From Acanthornis magna (lineage: Eukaryota > Chordata > Aves > Passeriformes > Acanthizidae), in assembly GCA_036785705.1 (NCBI GenBank), contig JAWUZG010000056.1:1179001-1243000 (forward strand): a stretch of DNA of 64,000 nucleotides, written 5' to 3'. Under the pieces are notes generated by a model that made no database searches, was not told where the DNA came from, and saw nothing but the letters and a program-made list of their open reading frames with translations. The stretch's first letter is position 1, and every line of letters begins with the position of its first letter. A program made the position numbers and the translations under genes. This document shows positions 35,505-48,820 of the stretch, piece after piece.

Positions 35505-38500
35505 GTTTAAAAAAAGATAATGAAACTTTTCTAAGTATTCTTTATGAGAGAGAAAGCAAATTGCATTGATTTAAGAGAGGAAGAAACTGCTTTAACTCTT
35601 AATGCAGTAAGAGTAGTTTGTGTGTGTAGTCAAGAAGGCTATTGAAATGCTATGTTCTCAATCAAAAATGTTCTTTAAAAAACTGTGGACACAGAAATAC
35701 GGAAACCCAAGAATCTCTTATTTTTCGGCTTGTTTTTTATGTCCTTTTCATTAATTTTTTTCTCCTGATTACCTAGGAGCCATCTTGCATATTTTCATTA
35801 TTTTCTCTCAGTTCTCTATGCCAACTGTGTGTGGCCATTGCCTGTGGTCTCTCATATCATACATACATTTATATAAGCTTGTCATAAAAGATACGCTTCC
35901 TATTATAAAGATCACCCAGTGCTTCCTATAATCTGATTTTATCATGTAGCTGCATTTTAATAGCTGAACCTGAATATATTAGTATATATATATTTAATAC
36001 ATATTTCATTAAATATGTAAAACCAGTATATATCCAACAGTATATTAGACTTGCTAAAAGTGTATCATTTCACTAGTAAACTATATAGATAGTTATCAAC
36101 AAATTATCATATAAATAGTTATCAATGTATCTTCAGCCCTCTGAAGAAATGGAATTTTTCTTCATATGCTACTGAAAACATGTCACAATGAGCCTTCAGA
36201 CTTTTCCAAGTCTGGTGTGATGCTGATGGAGAGAAAGAGGACAGCTGGAGGAGGAGAGCAAAGCAAATAGTTGTCATAGATACCAGTGACCTCTGAAACT
36301 TTCATGCTCTCATGTAACCCTCCTTCTCCCTAAACAGGTTTTGATAGAGTGTGAAATTTCAGGATGTTGTATTCTGCCCATTTATGAATGGGAGGGTGGG
36401 AGGTCTGTGCTGAACAGACATCTGACACTGACTGGCCAAGCACAGGCATACCCTAAAGATAAGGAGAGACATGAGAATCCGACCAGGTCCCTCACCTGAG
36501 GCACTTTAGGGGATCTGGTTATAAATGGGGAATGAAAGGCATGATGACAAGGTAATAGTGCAATTAGGAAAAAAAAGAGAGAGGACATTTTAAACCAGTC
36601 AAAAACAGACAAATTCTGTCATTAATGAGAATCTTTCACCTCCAGGTCATTGTATCGTATGTCATGGGGAGTTGATTTTTAGTGAGAGTTTTAGGAAGAT
36701 GGGGGAAGAAAAAGGAACGTTGAAAAAAATTTTTTTCTATTTGGGACTATTAGACCTGATGCATAAACACCAATTATCTATGTTCTGTCTGGGTATCAAA
36801 AGGGTAGCCAGGTTATTTCAGCTGTGCTCCTGTGGGTGAAAAGAGATGGAGGCAATAGATTAGAGAGCTCTGACATTCCACTTGTCTGTATGCTCAATTC
36901 CTCAAGGAAAGGAGTGCTCCATGCATCTTCTTGTTGTCTCCGGATGCCAGTGAAGAATAGTCCCAGCAGACTGAAAGCTCTCATCCATTCTCTCTCTGCC
37001 AGAAGAGCAGCTGCTTTGTACCCAGGTGTGGGTGTAGAGGAGGGGGACAGTGGGCACAGTTTGCAGGTGTCAGTCACACTGTAGAAACGCTCCTAGGGAA
37101 GAGAATATTGGTGAGAAAGGTTGTGCCTTTTTGTGAGTCACCATCTATCAGCATTAGCTCTATTTTATTTAGTTCTTCCTCTCCCCTCCTATTTCTCGGA
37201 GCTATTTCCAGCACTCAGCATTTCTCTGTGACTGTGATGTATCTAACACCCAGCTCTGTTCCTGGAATTATCCCACTAATGCAGGGGAACTTGTTTATCA
37301 CCTGTATGATCAGGTGGATTGCTTAGATCAAAATCTGCAAGAAACTTAATGCTGGTAACCTTTCATGTTGCTAAATACAACAGGCAAATTTACCTGCACA
37401 ATAAGCACGTCATTAATAAGCTTTGTGCATCTTTAAGTGTTTTTAACTGCTGTACTTCAGCAGCTTTAAAAATCTTCCATGCTGCACAACTTCTTGCTTT
37501 ATGTCCAATGTATTTTTATTCTTAATTCCTTCACTTCTTCCAAAAGCTTTGTGTCAGTAGGATGGATGTTGGCAGAAGGTCTCACTTCTAACTCTGAAGA
37601 GAAATCTGTCTTTGAGCAGCAACAGTGGCTGAAAAGGATGAGGTTTTCTTCCTTAATATTAAAAAACCCTGTTTTTTCAAAATCAGACTGTAAGACATGT
37701 TGTGAGCAAATAGTTCTTTTTAATAAATACTTGTACTGCTTCGGTGAGAAGCATTATCTGATCATTAATTTTAATTTACTAGAATCGATATTACTTATTA
37801 ATGTTCCCCATTGAGTCAAGTCAGGGTGGTCTAGACATGATGTTAACTTAGAGCCAGTGGTGTTCCCTTCTCAAGGAGCTGGTGTTCTCAGAGCCATCCC
37901 TGCCAGATGGACCTGAGCAGCAAGCAGAGCAGCAGGTAGGACAGTGCTGTCGGGAACAGGAGGGTTTAGTGTGAGCAGGCAGTGTAAGAGTAGTGCATCA
38001 TTTGTTGGTGTCTGGAGGCAATTGCCTCCCCATGGCTTTTAAGTGAGGTGGAGGCACAGGATGAAACAGCAGTTCTTCTGATTTTGACGAGAGGTTTCTC
38101 CCACTTCACAAGAGTGGAGGAAAATACAAAGAAAATCGGAGGGGAAAGAAAGGGAGTTGATTGCAGTAGGACCTTTGTGTCCACAAAGAGAGTTGATCTC
38201 ACCTAAGTCACCAGAATATGGTGGCTGAGATGGGCTGAAGTCTGAGAAGATGGATGCTTGTGGTAGAAAAGCAAAGTGGGTGAAGTGAGGTGATATCAGC
38301 AAAGTGACCTGGAAAAATATATCTGTGCATAGTTTAAGTGGAGTTGATAATGATCAGAGTATGAGAATCTACTGTGGACAGAGAGATCTTGGTACGAGGG
38401 TGAAGAGCAGATGTTTTTGGCATAGGTTTCCAAGCTATTAGAAATTCAAAGAAGGAACTTCAGCAGTTGTGATCTGAGGATTAGCAATGATGGTCAACCC

Positions 38501-39176
38501 TAATAAAAGAGAAAGGAGTTTTCAGTTAAAAAAAAAAAGTCACTACATGGTTTTCTCCGTATTGAATTTGATTGAGTCCTGAGGAGGATTTTTGGTCCTG
38601 ATCCTTCTGTACTGATGGTAGAAGGTTGCTAATATTCTGTTAGTTCCTGAGATGTTGCATATGTGTTTATAAATTTATAAGAGGGGAGCAAAGCCCAACA
38701 ATTGGACAGCAGTTGCTAAGATATATGTGTTGTAATAAAACATTGTCTGGGTAACATCATTGTCTTCTTGAATTAGTGTGTTCTACAGAGTTTACCTCTT
38801 GATGCTAAAAAGAAATTGTGCTGTTGCAGAGCTATCAAGATTATTATAAATCATTTAACTATGGCAAAATTCCATTGTCCTTCTAGAAGTATGCTAAAAT
38901 AAACATTTACACTCATCTTTCATGTACAGTATAATACAAATTATCCTACAACAGACAGATCTCTTAACAAAAACTACTGATAGTCACAAAGAGCGAGATC
39001 TGAAGGTACTGTAATTGGAATTGTTTTATTGAACCCTTTCAGAAAGAGTATTTAAGCAATCACAACTTGAATTTTGTGTTGTTTGATAGTGGAGAAGCAA
39101 ACATTACTTCTTTTGCAAAGTTACCAAAACTGGTGTGGAATTCTTTTTTGTAATCCACTTTTTCCTCTGTTTGTAG
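35505..39176 (+). other. SCAPER intron, about 3.7 kb
   Basis: No coding exon was found. An AT-rich, TATATA-containing stretch lies at about 35970-36130, including two ATAGTTATCAA copies. Antisense and sense open frames of 60-110 codons (for example 36796-37077) show no recognisable protein. I see no clear regulatory block. Confidence 0.6.
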
Positions 39177-39332
39177 TTACGTGGTGAACATAGGATTGGT
39201 GGACAAGCTGTGTTGCTGTTTCCTGTCTGTTCAAGGCCCTGTTGATGAGAACCCCAAAATAGCAAGTTTTCTGCAGAATGCCACGGCAGTGTTGCATGGA
39301 ATTTGCCAGCTGTGTTTCGCTGTCAATGGAAG
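39177..39332 (+). CDS. SCAPER: SCAPER coding exon (YVVNIGLVDKLCCCFLSVQGPVDENPK...)
   Basis: The acceptor is a T-rich tract ending tttgtag before TTAC and the donor is gtgggt after AAT GGA AG. The first base completes the Ser codon from the previous exon. The end lies two bases into an Arg codon. It encodes S-YVVNIGLVDKLCCCFLSVQ, then GPVDENPKIASFLQNATAVL and HGICQLCFAVNG. The motif LSVQGPVDENPK is diagnostic for SCAPER. The peptide is two amphipathic helices, rich in cysteine and hydrophobic residues, consistent with a buried part of a helical-repeat domain. The 156-base exon is a multiple of three, so its skipping would keep frame but remove 52 residues. Confidence 0.98.
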
Positions 39333-41883
39333 GTGGGTGCACTGGCTCTGTCGGCTCAGAACACGCTGGTCAGGCAATGGCATCCTGCTGAGGCTGCCAA
39401 ACAGAGCTGTCCCACTGCAGGACAGACAGGAGTGGCTGGGAAACACACAGTGCAGGAGACTCACTCTGTTCCCCCTCTCAGCAGCAAACAGTAATCACCT
39501 ACCTGCACCGAGGCTTGATTCCTGTAACTCATTTATCAGAACTGCAAACTTTACCTCCTTCACTCATCATTCCACTCAGGGTTTTATCACTGATAGTTTT
39601 AAGTGTCCAGTCCTAAGGACTTCAAGAGGTATTTTATTATCAGCTAAAATCAACTCGTAATTGATTTGTCTCTAGAGTGGCCTTTTTCAACTCTTGTTCT
39701 TTAAAATACCACCGTCAGTAAGGGAACGCTATTTTCTATAAAGAAAGCTATTACTAAATTTGTCAGGGAATTTTCTAATGCAAAATGTTTGTTGTTGCAA
39801 CCTAAGCAAGGCTGTGGGAAGTGTGCATGAGGTATGAGCAAATCTGGGCTTCTGTGGTCTAGTGCAGGACAGCCTGACACTCATGTGAGAGTCAAAATTT
39901 CAGAGCTTTGGGCTGCACCTACTAGAACCTACCACTGTTACTGTAACACATTTCAGGATAAATCAGAGCTGACAGAACTTTACAATGCATTCCTGAAGGG
40001 TAAAATGATGCTAGGGTTGAAAAACTAGAGCTAATAAAACACAGGATAAGAAACAAAGCTGTAGGTAAAGAGCTGTTGCTGGTAGCCAGGGACACAGATA
40101 CATGGAAAAAGAACTGCAAGAAATATGAGCCCAAAGAGACCATCCCAACTTACTGAAATTTCTCTTTCTGAAAGCTGCCAACTTGGCATTTTAAATTCCA
40201 GGAGAGCGCTGCCAGAAGTCAAATACTCACTAAATAAAATAATGAAAAAATCACCCTTCTGTTAGTGGAATAATAGTTCTAGCTCAGAGTGAGTAATACA
40301 ATATTTCCAATTTCTGGGGCAGGCACACACTTCACAAAAATATTGGAGATCTTTGCACCCCAAAATAGTACAGCACTGCACAAGTACATCCTTCAAGAAC
40401 ATCTGTTCTTTGTAGCAGCAGAATAATTTTGGAGGGTTGAGTGTTTTTCTTCACAATTACACCAAGAAGTATCTGATCCTACCACCTCCACAAACAGCAA
40501 TGCTTTGGTTTTTATCCAAAGGTGCTGGTTGTTCATGATTTCCAGGTTAGTTTGTTCATTTGAGCATGAAAAGAAATGAGAAGAATGAAGTTGGAGATCT
40601 CAAAACTGTTGTCTCTCACTTTCAGATCAAAAGCTTTGATGTAACTGATTAGAAGGGCAGTTTAAATCACATGTCTTTCATCACCTGAGCCCACTCTCAT
40701 TTAAGCAGTGAATGCAGAGTGTAATTCTGTCGTGTTACAGAAGTCCTCAGTGTTGGAGGTGATTTAAATGGAAAAAGGTACTGCCAAACACAGATTAAGG
40801 TGGCAGAAACAGAGCTCAGATTTATTGAATTCTTAACTATGTCACACTACAGTAATACATGATGTGTGATACCTGATCTGCAGCACAAAAGGCAGCCCCT
40901 CTGTGAGAAATACAGATGCCTCTTTCATTCCTGGTAGATGATGGTAGGAGGCAATGCAGCCTTTTCAGTCAGCTTTTCTCATTCTCCAACTCAGTTGACA
41001 CATCCTTGAGCACCAAACCAACCTGCCTGTTGTGCCAGCCACCAACCACTCTGCTCAGCAAACTTCTGAAATTGTTACTGAAAAGCCCAGGAAGTGTTAC
41101 AAGTGCTCTGAAGAGAGGTTTTGCCATATTAATGGCAGGCTTTCACCATTGTTGCAAGAGCAATTTTGAAATGTTCTTTTGGTATATCCTCCTATATATG
41201 ATGATTCTGGGTTGGAAACTTCTTTATGTTCTTTGATGTGGGGGGCACAAAATTAATTTTTTTCGGTAGAGCTTTTTCAGGCTGTTTTCTGTCATATAAA
41301 AAGTTGTCACTCCATATGAAATTCATGGGAGTACTTTCATAGGGTGCTGTCTGCTCTGTGTGCAGATCTCAGTGTGCAGCATTGAATGCCATAGTGGGAA
41401 GCTGACACAGGACAGTAAACATTGGGTGGGGGACCAGAACCACCTCAGGGCTCAAACCAGCCCAGCACAACAATGAAATCCTTTATGAGCTGTGGGATCC
41501 TCCTCCTGTGCCTTCAGACCCCACCAGGTTGTTAGGAGCTGTACTGCGACTGTAATTTGCCATATCCCCGGAGGGCCAGAAGTTATTGTTTAAAACTCAG
41601 GTTTTAAACAATTAAAAGATCCTGTCCTGGGGGTACAAAGTATGTTGGGTCATTTCTGTAGTTCTGATGTAGGAAGAGCTGTCAATCTAGACTTTCCTGT
41701 CTTCCTCAAAAGCACATTCATAAAACTCCCAAATTCAGCAGAATATTTCTAAAGCAAGCTCTGAACTGATGCCCAGTGTGTATTTGAACAGAGATCTCAG
41801 TCAAGTCCCTCTCTGCACGTACCTCTACATCAGGCAAGGTGTCACAACAATAATGATTATTAGAGAATGGCCTCAAATTAGTT

Positions 41884-41901
41884 TATATATATATATATAT
41901 A
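41884..41901. repeat. Microsatellite (TA)9
   Basis: These are nine uninterrupted TA units in AT-rich intron. Nothing else was noted. Confidence 0.85.
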
Positions 41902-44900
41902 AATCAACATTATGTATTAAATGAGGTCTAGGGTTGATATAATGTAGATGGTAAAATTTTAAGACATGAACGAAGAGACTTCTTTTATTACTGTGGTAGA
42001 CTTGTAGAAAAAAAAGTCCAAAATCATGGAGTTAGATACAGTAAAGAAAAGTCTTACTAATGTAGAAACATAAATTGGAGGATTTTCAATTTTAAAATCA
42101 TAAAATGTTATTGAAATAGGGGAATCTATTCTGAACATACATTATAAACATATCCTATTATAAGAGGGATTTTCTTTCCATTAATAATTAAGGTCTTTTA
42201 AAAAGATTTAACTTTGATATTGATCTTACTTTTCAAATTACTATTTTTGATACTGGCTAATAAATGCTTGATTGATTCTTCTAATTGAAATTTTGCTGCG
42301 GATGGTGTAGCACATTTTCCAAACACTGTGGAATACATACAAAAGATCAATTGTTGAACACCTTAGTAACTTGTAACCCTTTGTCAAGCTTGTTTTGATA
42401 CTTTTTGTCCCCTTCTGTTACACAGTGAGAATCACTGGGGGTGACTTGAGACCTCCAACTGGATGTCCCGTTTTTCCTGATGCTGTATTGCATCTATTGC
42501 TAGCAGTGGAGGTTAGAGCTCCTTCCTCCCTCATGAGTTTAAAAAAAAGGTTTATGAGAGCTGAAAAACAGGGTATTGTCCCTTATTTGTATGTAGTGAG
42601 AAATAAAATGCAGCATATCTGAATATTGAGCTCTCTCTGCTGAGCAGATGAACCTGACATTTGATACTTAGGCTTGAAGATTGTGGCATTGGTAATGCTT
42701 AATTGGTTTTTGGTCACCATTATGAGTAGCAGTGGCCAGAATTGAAAACAGAGACGTTTTCATTAACCTGAAATCAAGCAAAATATTAAATACACTTTAT
42801 ATGGAATAACAATGGTTTGTATGGCCATATAAATCCCTTGAAATTTGTGTCAAATTCCAGATGTCCAGTAGCAGTGTTCAAGATGATAGCCCTTTTTTCC
42901 AGAGTGTATTACTGTAAATATGAGAGATACAAGGCCTATTTTGGGCCCTCAAGTCCTGAATGCACATATGGAACATGCTTGGCTTGTACCCACAGGACAG
43001 AAAACAATGAGCAGGCTTGGAATGCAAGGAGCATTAATAAAGGTACGGCCATGCTGCCCCAGCTCAGCCTTCCCTAACAGCAGCAGGGGAGACTAAGTAC
43101 GAATCTCTGTGGCAAGCTCTTCATCAGCATAGCAAAGGTTTTGTTTGTGTACCTGTCTCTTCTTGTACTGCCCAGTGTTCGTCAATCCCTTTTTTCCCTG
43201 TTTTTCGGGAACTAGGATTGCTGTCCTAGGAGTTTAGTTGTTGCTTTACGGAGGGCTGTAGTTTTTACTGCCTTGTTTCACTCTTGCCCAGGAGTATGAG
43301 TGAATAAATTCATACTAACACACAGTTAATGCAAAGAACAGGAGGAATCCAAGGGCAGTACTGCAGTGTAAGGGACAGTCCCTAAGGCAGAATGTGCTCC
43401 TTGGGAGCAGCACAGTGGAGACCAATAACACAGATACAAGGAGGGTAGTGCATGGTGCGTAAGGGCATTGCAAATAATAGTCCCCCAGTTATGGAGCTTC
43501 TTGGGACACCAGCTTTTTTAAAATGTTGCTGTTCTCTCCATTTAAGAAATGCCTGGGAGCTTCCTCATTATCCCAGGAAAATACAGTGTCAGAGCAGTGC
43601 AGTGCAGTAAATTGCTGCAGTTACGTATTATCTCAAAGCAGTGGTGGAATATATATAAATCTGTGTCAGCAGCTAATGAAGTAGTGGGTTACAGGCTGCA
43701 GTGGCAGAGCTGCAGATACAGGGTCTGATCCAGGGAAACAGTGCCTGTCATGTCACAGATCCACAAGGAAGTGGGCTGGGCTGGGCTCAGTTTTATTACA
43801 GTAATTAAGATAATGTCTGTTTTGGCTGCTGGATGTTGAATCAGATACAAGTCTGTCTGAGCCTTGGTTGTGCTTCTCACCACTTCCAAGGGACAGCAGC
43901 TCCAGCAAGAACTGTAAACCAACTCCAACTTGTTCCTGAAATTACTGAAAGGTTTCACTTCATCGCTTCTATGCAGCACTGCAATCCCTGGCTTGACAAT
44001 GTGAATTGTAGTAAGGTCTGACAGGTGCTAAATACTTCTTTCTTCTTCTTTATTATTATTTTGCCTCTTTATTTTGACATCTCTTTCTGAATAAAATAAT
44101 TTAGAAGCAAAAAGTACTGATGATAGTTTTTAAATCCTAATAATAAAAAGCCCCAAGAGATTATATTCTAAGCCTCTTGGAAACTCATGTTTCCATTTCA
44201 CTCCATGTTTTTAATCAGGAGTATATATTTCAAATATACAAACATTATAATGTATACCCTTAGAGAGGCTTGTCTGCTTGTTAGCTCAGCCAGTTTTTAA
44301 AACAATATATTTTCAGATATAAACAGTTTGCTCATATTGAAGCTTGCAGAAGTTGTAGTTTTATACTTGTTCTGCAGAGTATGCTGTTTCTTATCAAGCT
44401 GTATTCAATTCCTGTTTTTAATAAATAGTGGTGTATTTTAAGCAATGAAGTACCACTGTTTAGTATCTTTCTTTTCTGTGATGGATATATCCACATTTTT
44501 AAATTCTTAGACCCTTTTTGTAAGTCATAAACCCGACACCAATTCCTTAGACTCCTTGATAGCTGAAGCTGAAAGTCACAATGGCAACCCAAAATGAAAA
44601 TTCTGTGCATTTCATTAAACCTTTTTTTTTAAGATCCTGCAGGTTGTTTGACCGGAATATAAATATTTGTCTGTTTTTCTGTGTTTATAGTTAACACATA
44701 ATTACAGAGACTGGTAACGTCTGAAAGCCTGTTTGTTTTCCCAGCTAAATCAGCCGATGTCCAAAATCCAGTGAGTCTTGCTTCCCTTCAGGGATTAATT
44801 GAAGGGCTTTTGTCCCTAGTGACACTATTTTACTTTTGCAGCTGTTATAGACTCAGAGACAAAGTTTCTTTAAATAAGAGAATTAAGAGGAAGTGCAGCT

Positions 44901-47360
44901 ATAGGAATCTCATCTCTTAACTTCAGTTATGTAAAATCTGTTTTTCTTGTGTGACATTGTCATCTTATTTTATGAAGGTTTTTAGGGGGTTTTGCTTCAG
45001 TCTGTCCCAATAGCACTGAATTTTCATTGGGCTTACCTTTTGAGGTAAACTAAAAATCTGCTAAATGTATGAAATCCAGTGTTGTACAGACTTAACAAAA
45101 AATCATTTAGAGCAGTAGATGCAGAGCTTCATGCTTTATTTTTCATCATCTCATATAGACTTTATTCTATTCTAAAGCCCACAGCAAGTACTAATAACTT
45201 TTTACCTTTTCATTGTAAACATTCAGGCTTAAAGTGATGTAACTAACAGTTCAGCTCAACAGGAGCCAGTGTCCTCTTCATACATACATTACTGTAGTAC
45301 AGGCAACATCAAAAACAAATTGTTTCTGGCAGTTCCTTCAATCCATCAAATCTAGAAGACAGATTTTTAATTTCTTTTAACATCTCTCTCCTGTGGTACA
45401 ACTTTAAAATTTTTCATCTTTTCTGTGACAAAACTAATGCTTGCATTTTGAGTTATTTTACAGTTGACTTTTTTATGTATATTTTGATTCATTCTCTGCT
45501 CCAGAGCAGCACAAAATGGTAAAAGGATTTCATCCAGCAATGTAAGCTTTCTCATATGGAATTGTTTAAAAATAATGATGGAGTGAGAGTTGAAAGCAAG
45601 CTAACTTTAACCTTTGGTAAAATTGGTCAATCTTCTCATTGCACAGAGTCAGAAAAAATTCTGTGAGGTATCATATGCAGTAATTAATTTGGGGTTATCA
45701 TTTGACTGTGAGTGTACTTTTCTGCTTTGTACTACTGGAAAAGCTAAGATTGAAATTAAGAAATACTAGTTGGCAGGAGGAGCTGTGCTCTCATGTGATC
45801 CTGTGGCAATAAACGTTCTAGTTAGTCGAGTGTAGCTAAGTGATAGTTAGCACATTTTGGCTACTGCATCCTGCAAAATAAATCCTTGGACATCAGAAGG
45901 CATTTGGAAGTGAGGAATACCAGGGAGTCCAGAGACACACAAAGCAGAGCTGTGCTCATGGTGGTCCCAGGGCTGTTAGCTCTCCCTCCTCCCTTGCAGC
46001 CAGGTTGATGTGCCAGCAGGACTTGGAGCCTTGCAGCAGGAATCTGCCTGAAGGCACAGCTGGCACGGCCAGGTGATGGTTCAGGAAGTGTCTCTGCTGT
46101 CTCCATTCACACACTTAGAGACCACAGAGCTTCAAAATGAAGATTTGGGACATGGATTCCAGGCATAGGGAAAGGAAAGCCGTGCCATAAATTGTTGTGC
46201 AGCATAGCCCCACCCAAACACACTTAGAACTCTGGGGTTTTTTCCACTTTATTCTTTATGGAGTAAATCTTAGGGTCTTAAGGAAAACAGACACAACTAT
46301 GTTGCTTTTTTCTTACTGTGTTTTACTGAAGATCTGATTCTTCTCAGAGACCTGTGAACTCCTTATGCAGCCTGGAGTGGTTTTTGTACGGCACAGGTAA
46401 CCCTGGAGTAGGACTGGGACATTGATCCTGGAGGCAGCAGCAGAGGGTACAGTACTGAATAGCTTTTTCAGTAGCGTTGAATATTCACAGACTGTAAATA
46501 GAAATAACTCAGAAATGGTACCCATAAATGCTAATTTCAGATGAGAGCACTCCATTATCTGAACAACGGCTCTGTAAAGGTAAAGATGTGAGGGAACAGT
46601 GGTGGAAGCAGATAGGTGCCAGTAGAGCAGGTTGTGTACAGCCCAAATACTGTCCTGTCCTACTCACCTGAGCTCAGGGCTCCTCGGGGACATGGGGAAT
46701 GCACGTTCTTTATCCTGCTCTGACTGTTTTCTCTCCCACTGGTCCAAGGAAGTGATGGAGTGCTGTTAACAAACAGAAATTCTCATGGACAGACATTGGT
46801 TTGGGTGAGGTGGTGCTTTCTTACCTGCTTTATTTGCTTCACTAGACAAAGTGAAAATGACAGAACAAGATGCTGATTGCCAAAACTTGGTAGTTGCTGA
46901 GCTCATGGTTTAGTTTCTCTGTTGAAGACATCTGTCTGTAATTGTAAAAAGCAGGATTAATCGGCCTGCCTAGGATCTGTGTTGGAAATGTCACTGGAGC
47001 CAGTGTTTGTAAGGGAGGGGTGTGAAGTGCTCTTGATACTGATACAGAAGAGATTATTGAGAGCTGTTTAGTCAGGGGAAAGCTCCTTACTGGTTCTGCT
47101 CAACAGGAATATTATGAGCTCTCTGAGTGTCTGGTCTTTGCTGTCTTAAACTGAGGTCTTCAAACTTACAGATTATTTTAGAAAATGGTTCTGCCTTTCA
47201 CTCATATTTCCTTTGCTTTTAGTAGTTATAAAAGGGAAAAATGCCCTCATTTAAGTTGTCCTTCTATAATGTTTTCTTATACAACCTGTCGTATTTTCCT
47301 TTAATTATAAAAAATAATAATATATATACTCAGTCTTTGTAGTCTCTTTTGATATTGACA

Positions 47361-47456
47361 CTTCCTTCTTTTTTTCTTTTTTTTTTTGTTTTGTTTTGTT
47401 TTGTTTTTTGTCTTTTTTTTCTTTTTTTCTTTTTTGTCTTTTTTTTCTTTTTTTTT
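47361..47456. repeat. T-rich low-complexity tract
   Basis: About 96 bases are almost entirely T, with regular single G or C interruptions, including four TTTTG units and several T8-C steps. On the minus strand it reads as A-rich, so it may be the decayed tail of a minus-strand retroinsertion. I see no element body next to it. Confidence 0.75.
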
Positions 47457-48582
47457 AAAGATGGAAACATGGTAGATGATGTAAAAACCAGACCGTGATG
47501 TAGCATATTTTCATTATTACTGTTTACTGTATTTTGTTATTTTAGTGCTTCCTTCGATTGCCAATACTGACCAAATGTATTTCCAAAATGAAATTCAGGT
47601 AATTTATGCAGTGGGTTTGAATCAGAACTCAGAGAATATAAAACTTGCTGAATTATTTTGGGGCTTGACTTTGTACTTGTCTACCCTCCACACATTATGA
47701 AGCCTCCAGGGTAGTGATAATCTGAGTCTTCCTCAGTAGTTGTTGTCCCGCATCATCTTCTGGATTATTAATAATGTGAAAAAACATGAGCAGTACAAAT
47801 CATGGAGGGATTATGTTAAGTGCTTTTGAAAGTCTGGATGTGAGAACGGAAAGGGCATCCTGAGTTATTTGTCAGTCTGTGCTGATATCCCAGATCACCA
47901 AAACCTTCGCCATGATTTTATGTGTGTGCCCAAAAGATGGCAAAGAAACGCAGTTCCCGTGTGCACGAGCTGTGCTGGTTTCATACTTGCTTTGCTTCGC
48001 TGCCCTGCTGCAGTCTCCCATGACAGCATCTGACTGAAATAAGAAGTGTATTTTCCTACAGCTCAACCACTTCATTCTTACATTCCTGCAGAACCGTTTG
48101 ATTAAGATCATCTGTTCCCAGTAACTTCTTTTGCTACTTAGGTAGGCAGTTTGTTCCTGTGCCTGCAGCCCATCACTGTGGCAGGAGAGCTCCGGGGAGT
48201 TCTCCCACTGCTGCTGGCTGCTATTGCGGGCAAGAAAGGTGAGAGCAGGCTGCTGACCTGAGACAAGGCATGCATGGAGCCCCCTACACACTCCCTAAGT
48301 GCCCCCAGACTTCACACAGGTATCAAGAGCACAGGCCCCAGGATGTGGAGCAAGATCCTGAACGATACAGCTGCGCTGCAATTAAAGAGAGCATGAGATG
48401 GTGCCCTAACTATTGAAAGTACTTTCTGGAAATGCTGTGGTTTCTTGGCACATTAGGCATCAGGTTTTTCCTTGTTCCCGGTTCCCTGTTTCTCCAACAT
48501 TTGGCTCATTGGATGCTGCTCAGGGTGAGCGTTCCCGCCGAGCGCTGCTCCCCTCTCAGCCGCCTCAATGTTTCCTTGGCAG

Positions 48583-48820
48583 ATCCTGCAACATATTTGA
48601 CAACACACGTCAGGACCCCACAGGACTAACAGCAGCTCTTCAGGCGACGGATCTGGTTGGAGTCCTGCACATGCTGTACTGTGTTCTGTTCCACGGCACC
48701 ATCTCAGACCCAAACACAGCCAGCCCTAAAGACAGCTATGCTGCCAACACAGTCCAGGTTGCCATTCAGAGTTTACGTTTCTTCAATAGTTTTGCTGTTC
48801 TTGACCTGCCTGCCTTCCAG
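48583..48820 (+). CDS. SCAPER: SCAPER coding exon (NIFDNTRQDPTGLTAALQATDLVG...)
   Basis: The acceptor is tttccttggcag before ATCC and the donor is gtaaca after GCC TTC CAG. The first base completes Arg from the previous exon, and the end is phase 0. It encodes R-SCNIFDNTRQDPTGLTAALQ, then ATDLVGVLHMLYCVLFHGTI and a variable SDPNTASPKDSYAAN loop. It finishes VQVAIQSLRFFNSFAVLDLP-AFQ. DPTGLTAALQATDL and VAIQSLRFFNSFA are among the best-conserved SCAPER stretches. This is the longest exon seen (238 bases). It looks like three or four helices, the middle one very hydrophobic (VLHMLYCVLFHG). That helix is probably buried in the helical domain rather than membrane-spanning. Confidence 0.98.

Larger units (their letters stand above)
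39333..48582 (+). other. SCAPER intron, about 9.2 kb
   Basis: No coding exon was found. Simple repeats are (TA)9 at 41884-41901 and a T-rich tract at 47361-47456. There is a small GGGCT repeat near 43766-43785. Several sense and antisense open frames of 60-140 codons (for example 40916-41236 and 47872-48291) are unrecognisable and lack convincing splice signals. The 3' end, about 48490-48580, is GC-richer and provides a diffuse pyrimidine tract for the next acceptor. Confidence 0.6.

Noticed and set aside
39181..39660. Single long frame reading from the SCAPER exon into intron
   Set aside because: Its first part is in a different frame from, or merely continues past, the real donor at 39333. 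The intronic continuation has no homology.
48413..48582. 5' extension of the SCAPER exon at 48583 into the upstream open frame
   Set aside because: The clear acceptor cttggcag at 48582 and the phase of the previous exon place the start at 48583. Upstream residues do not resemble SCAPER.
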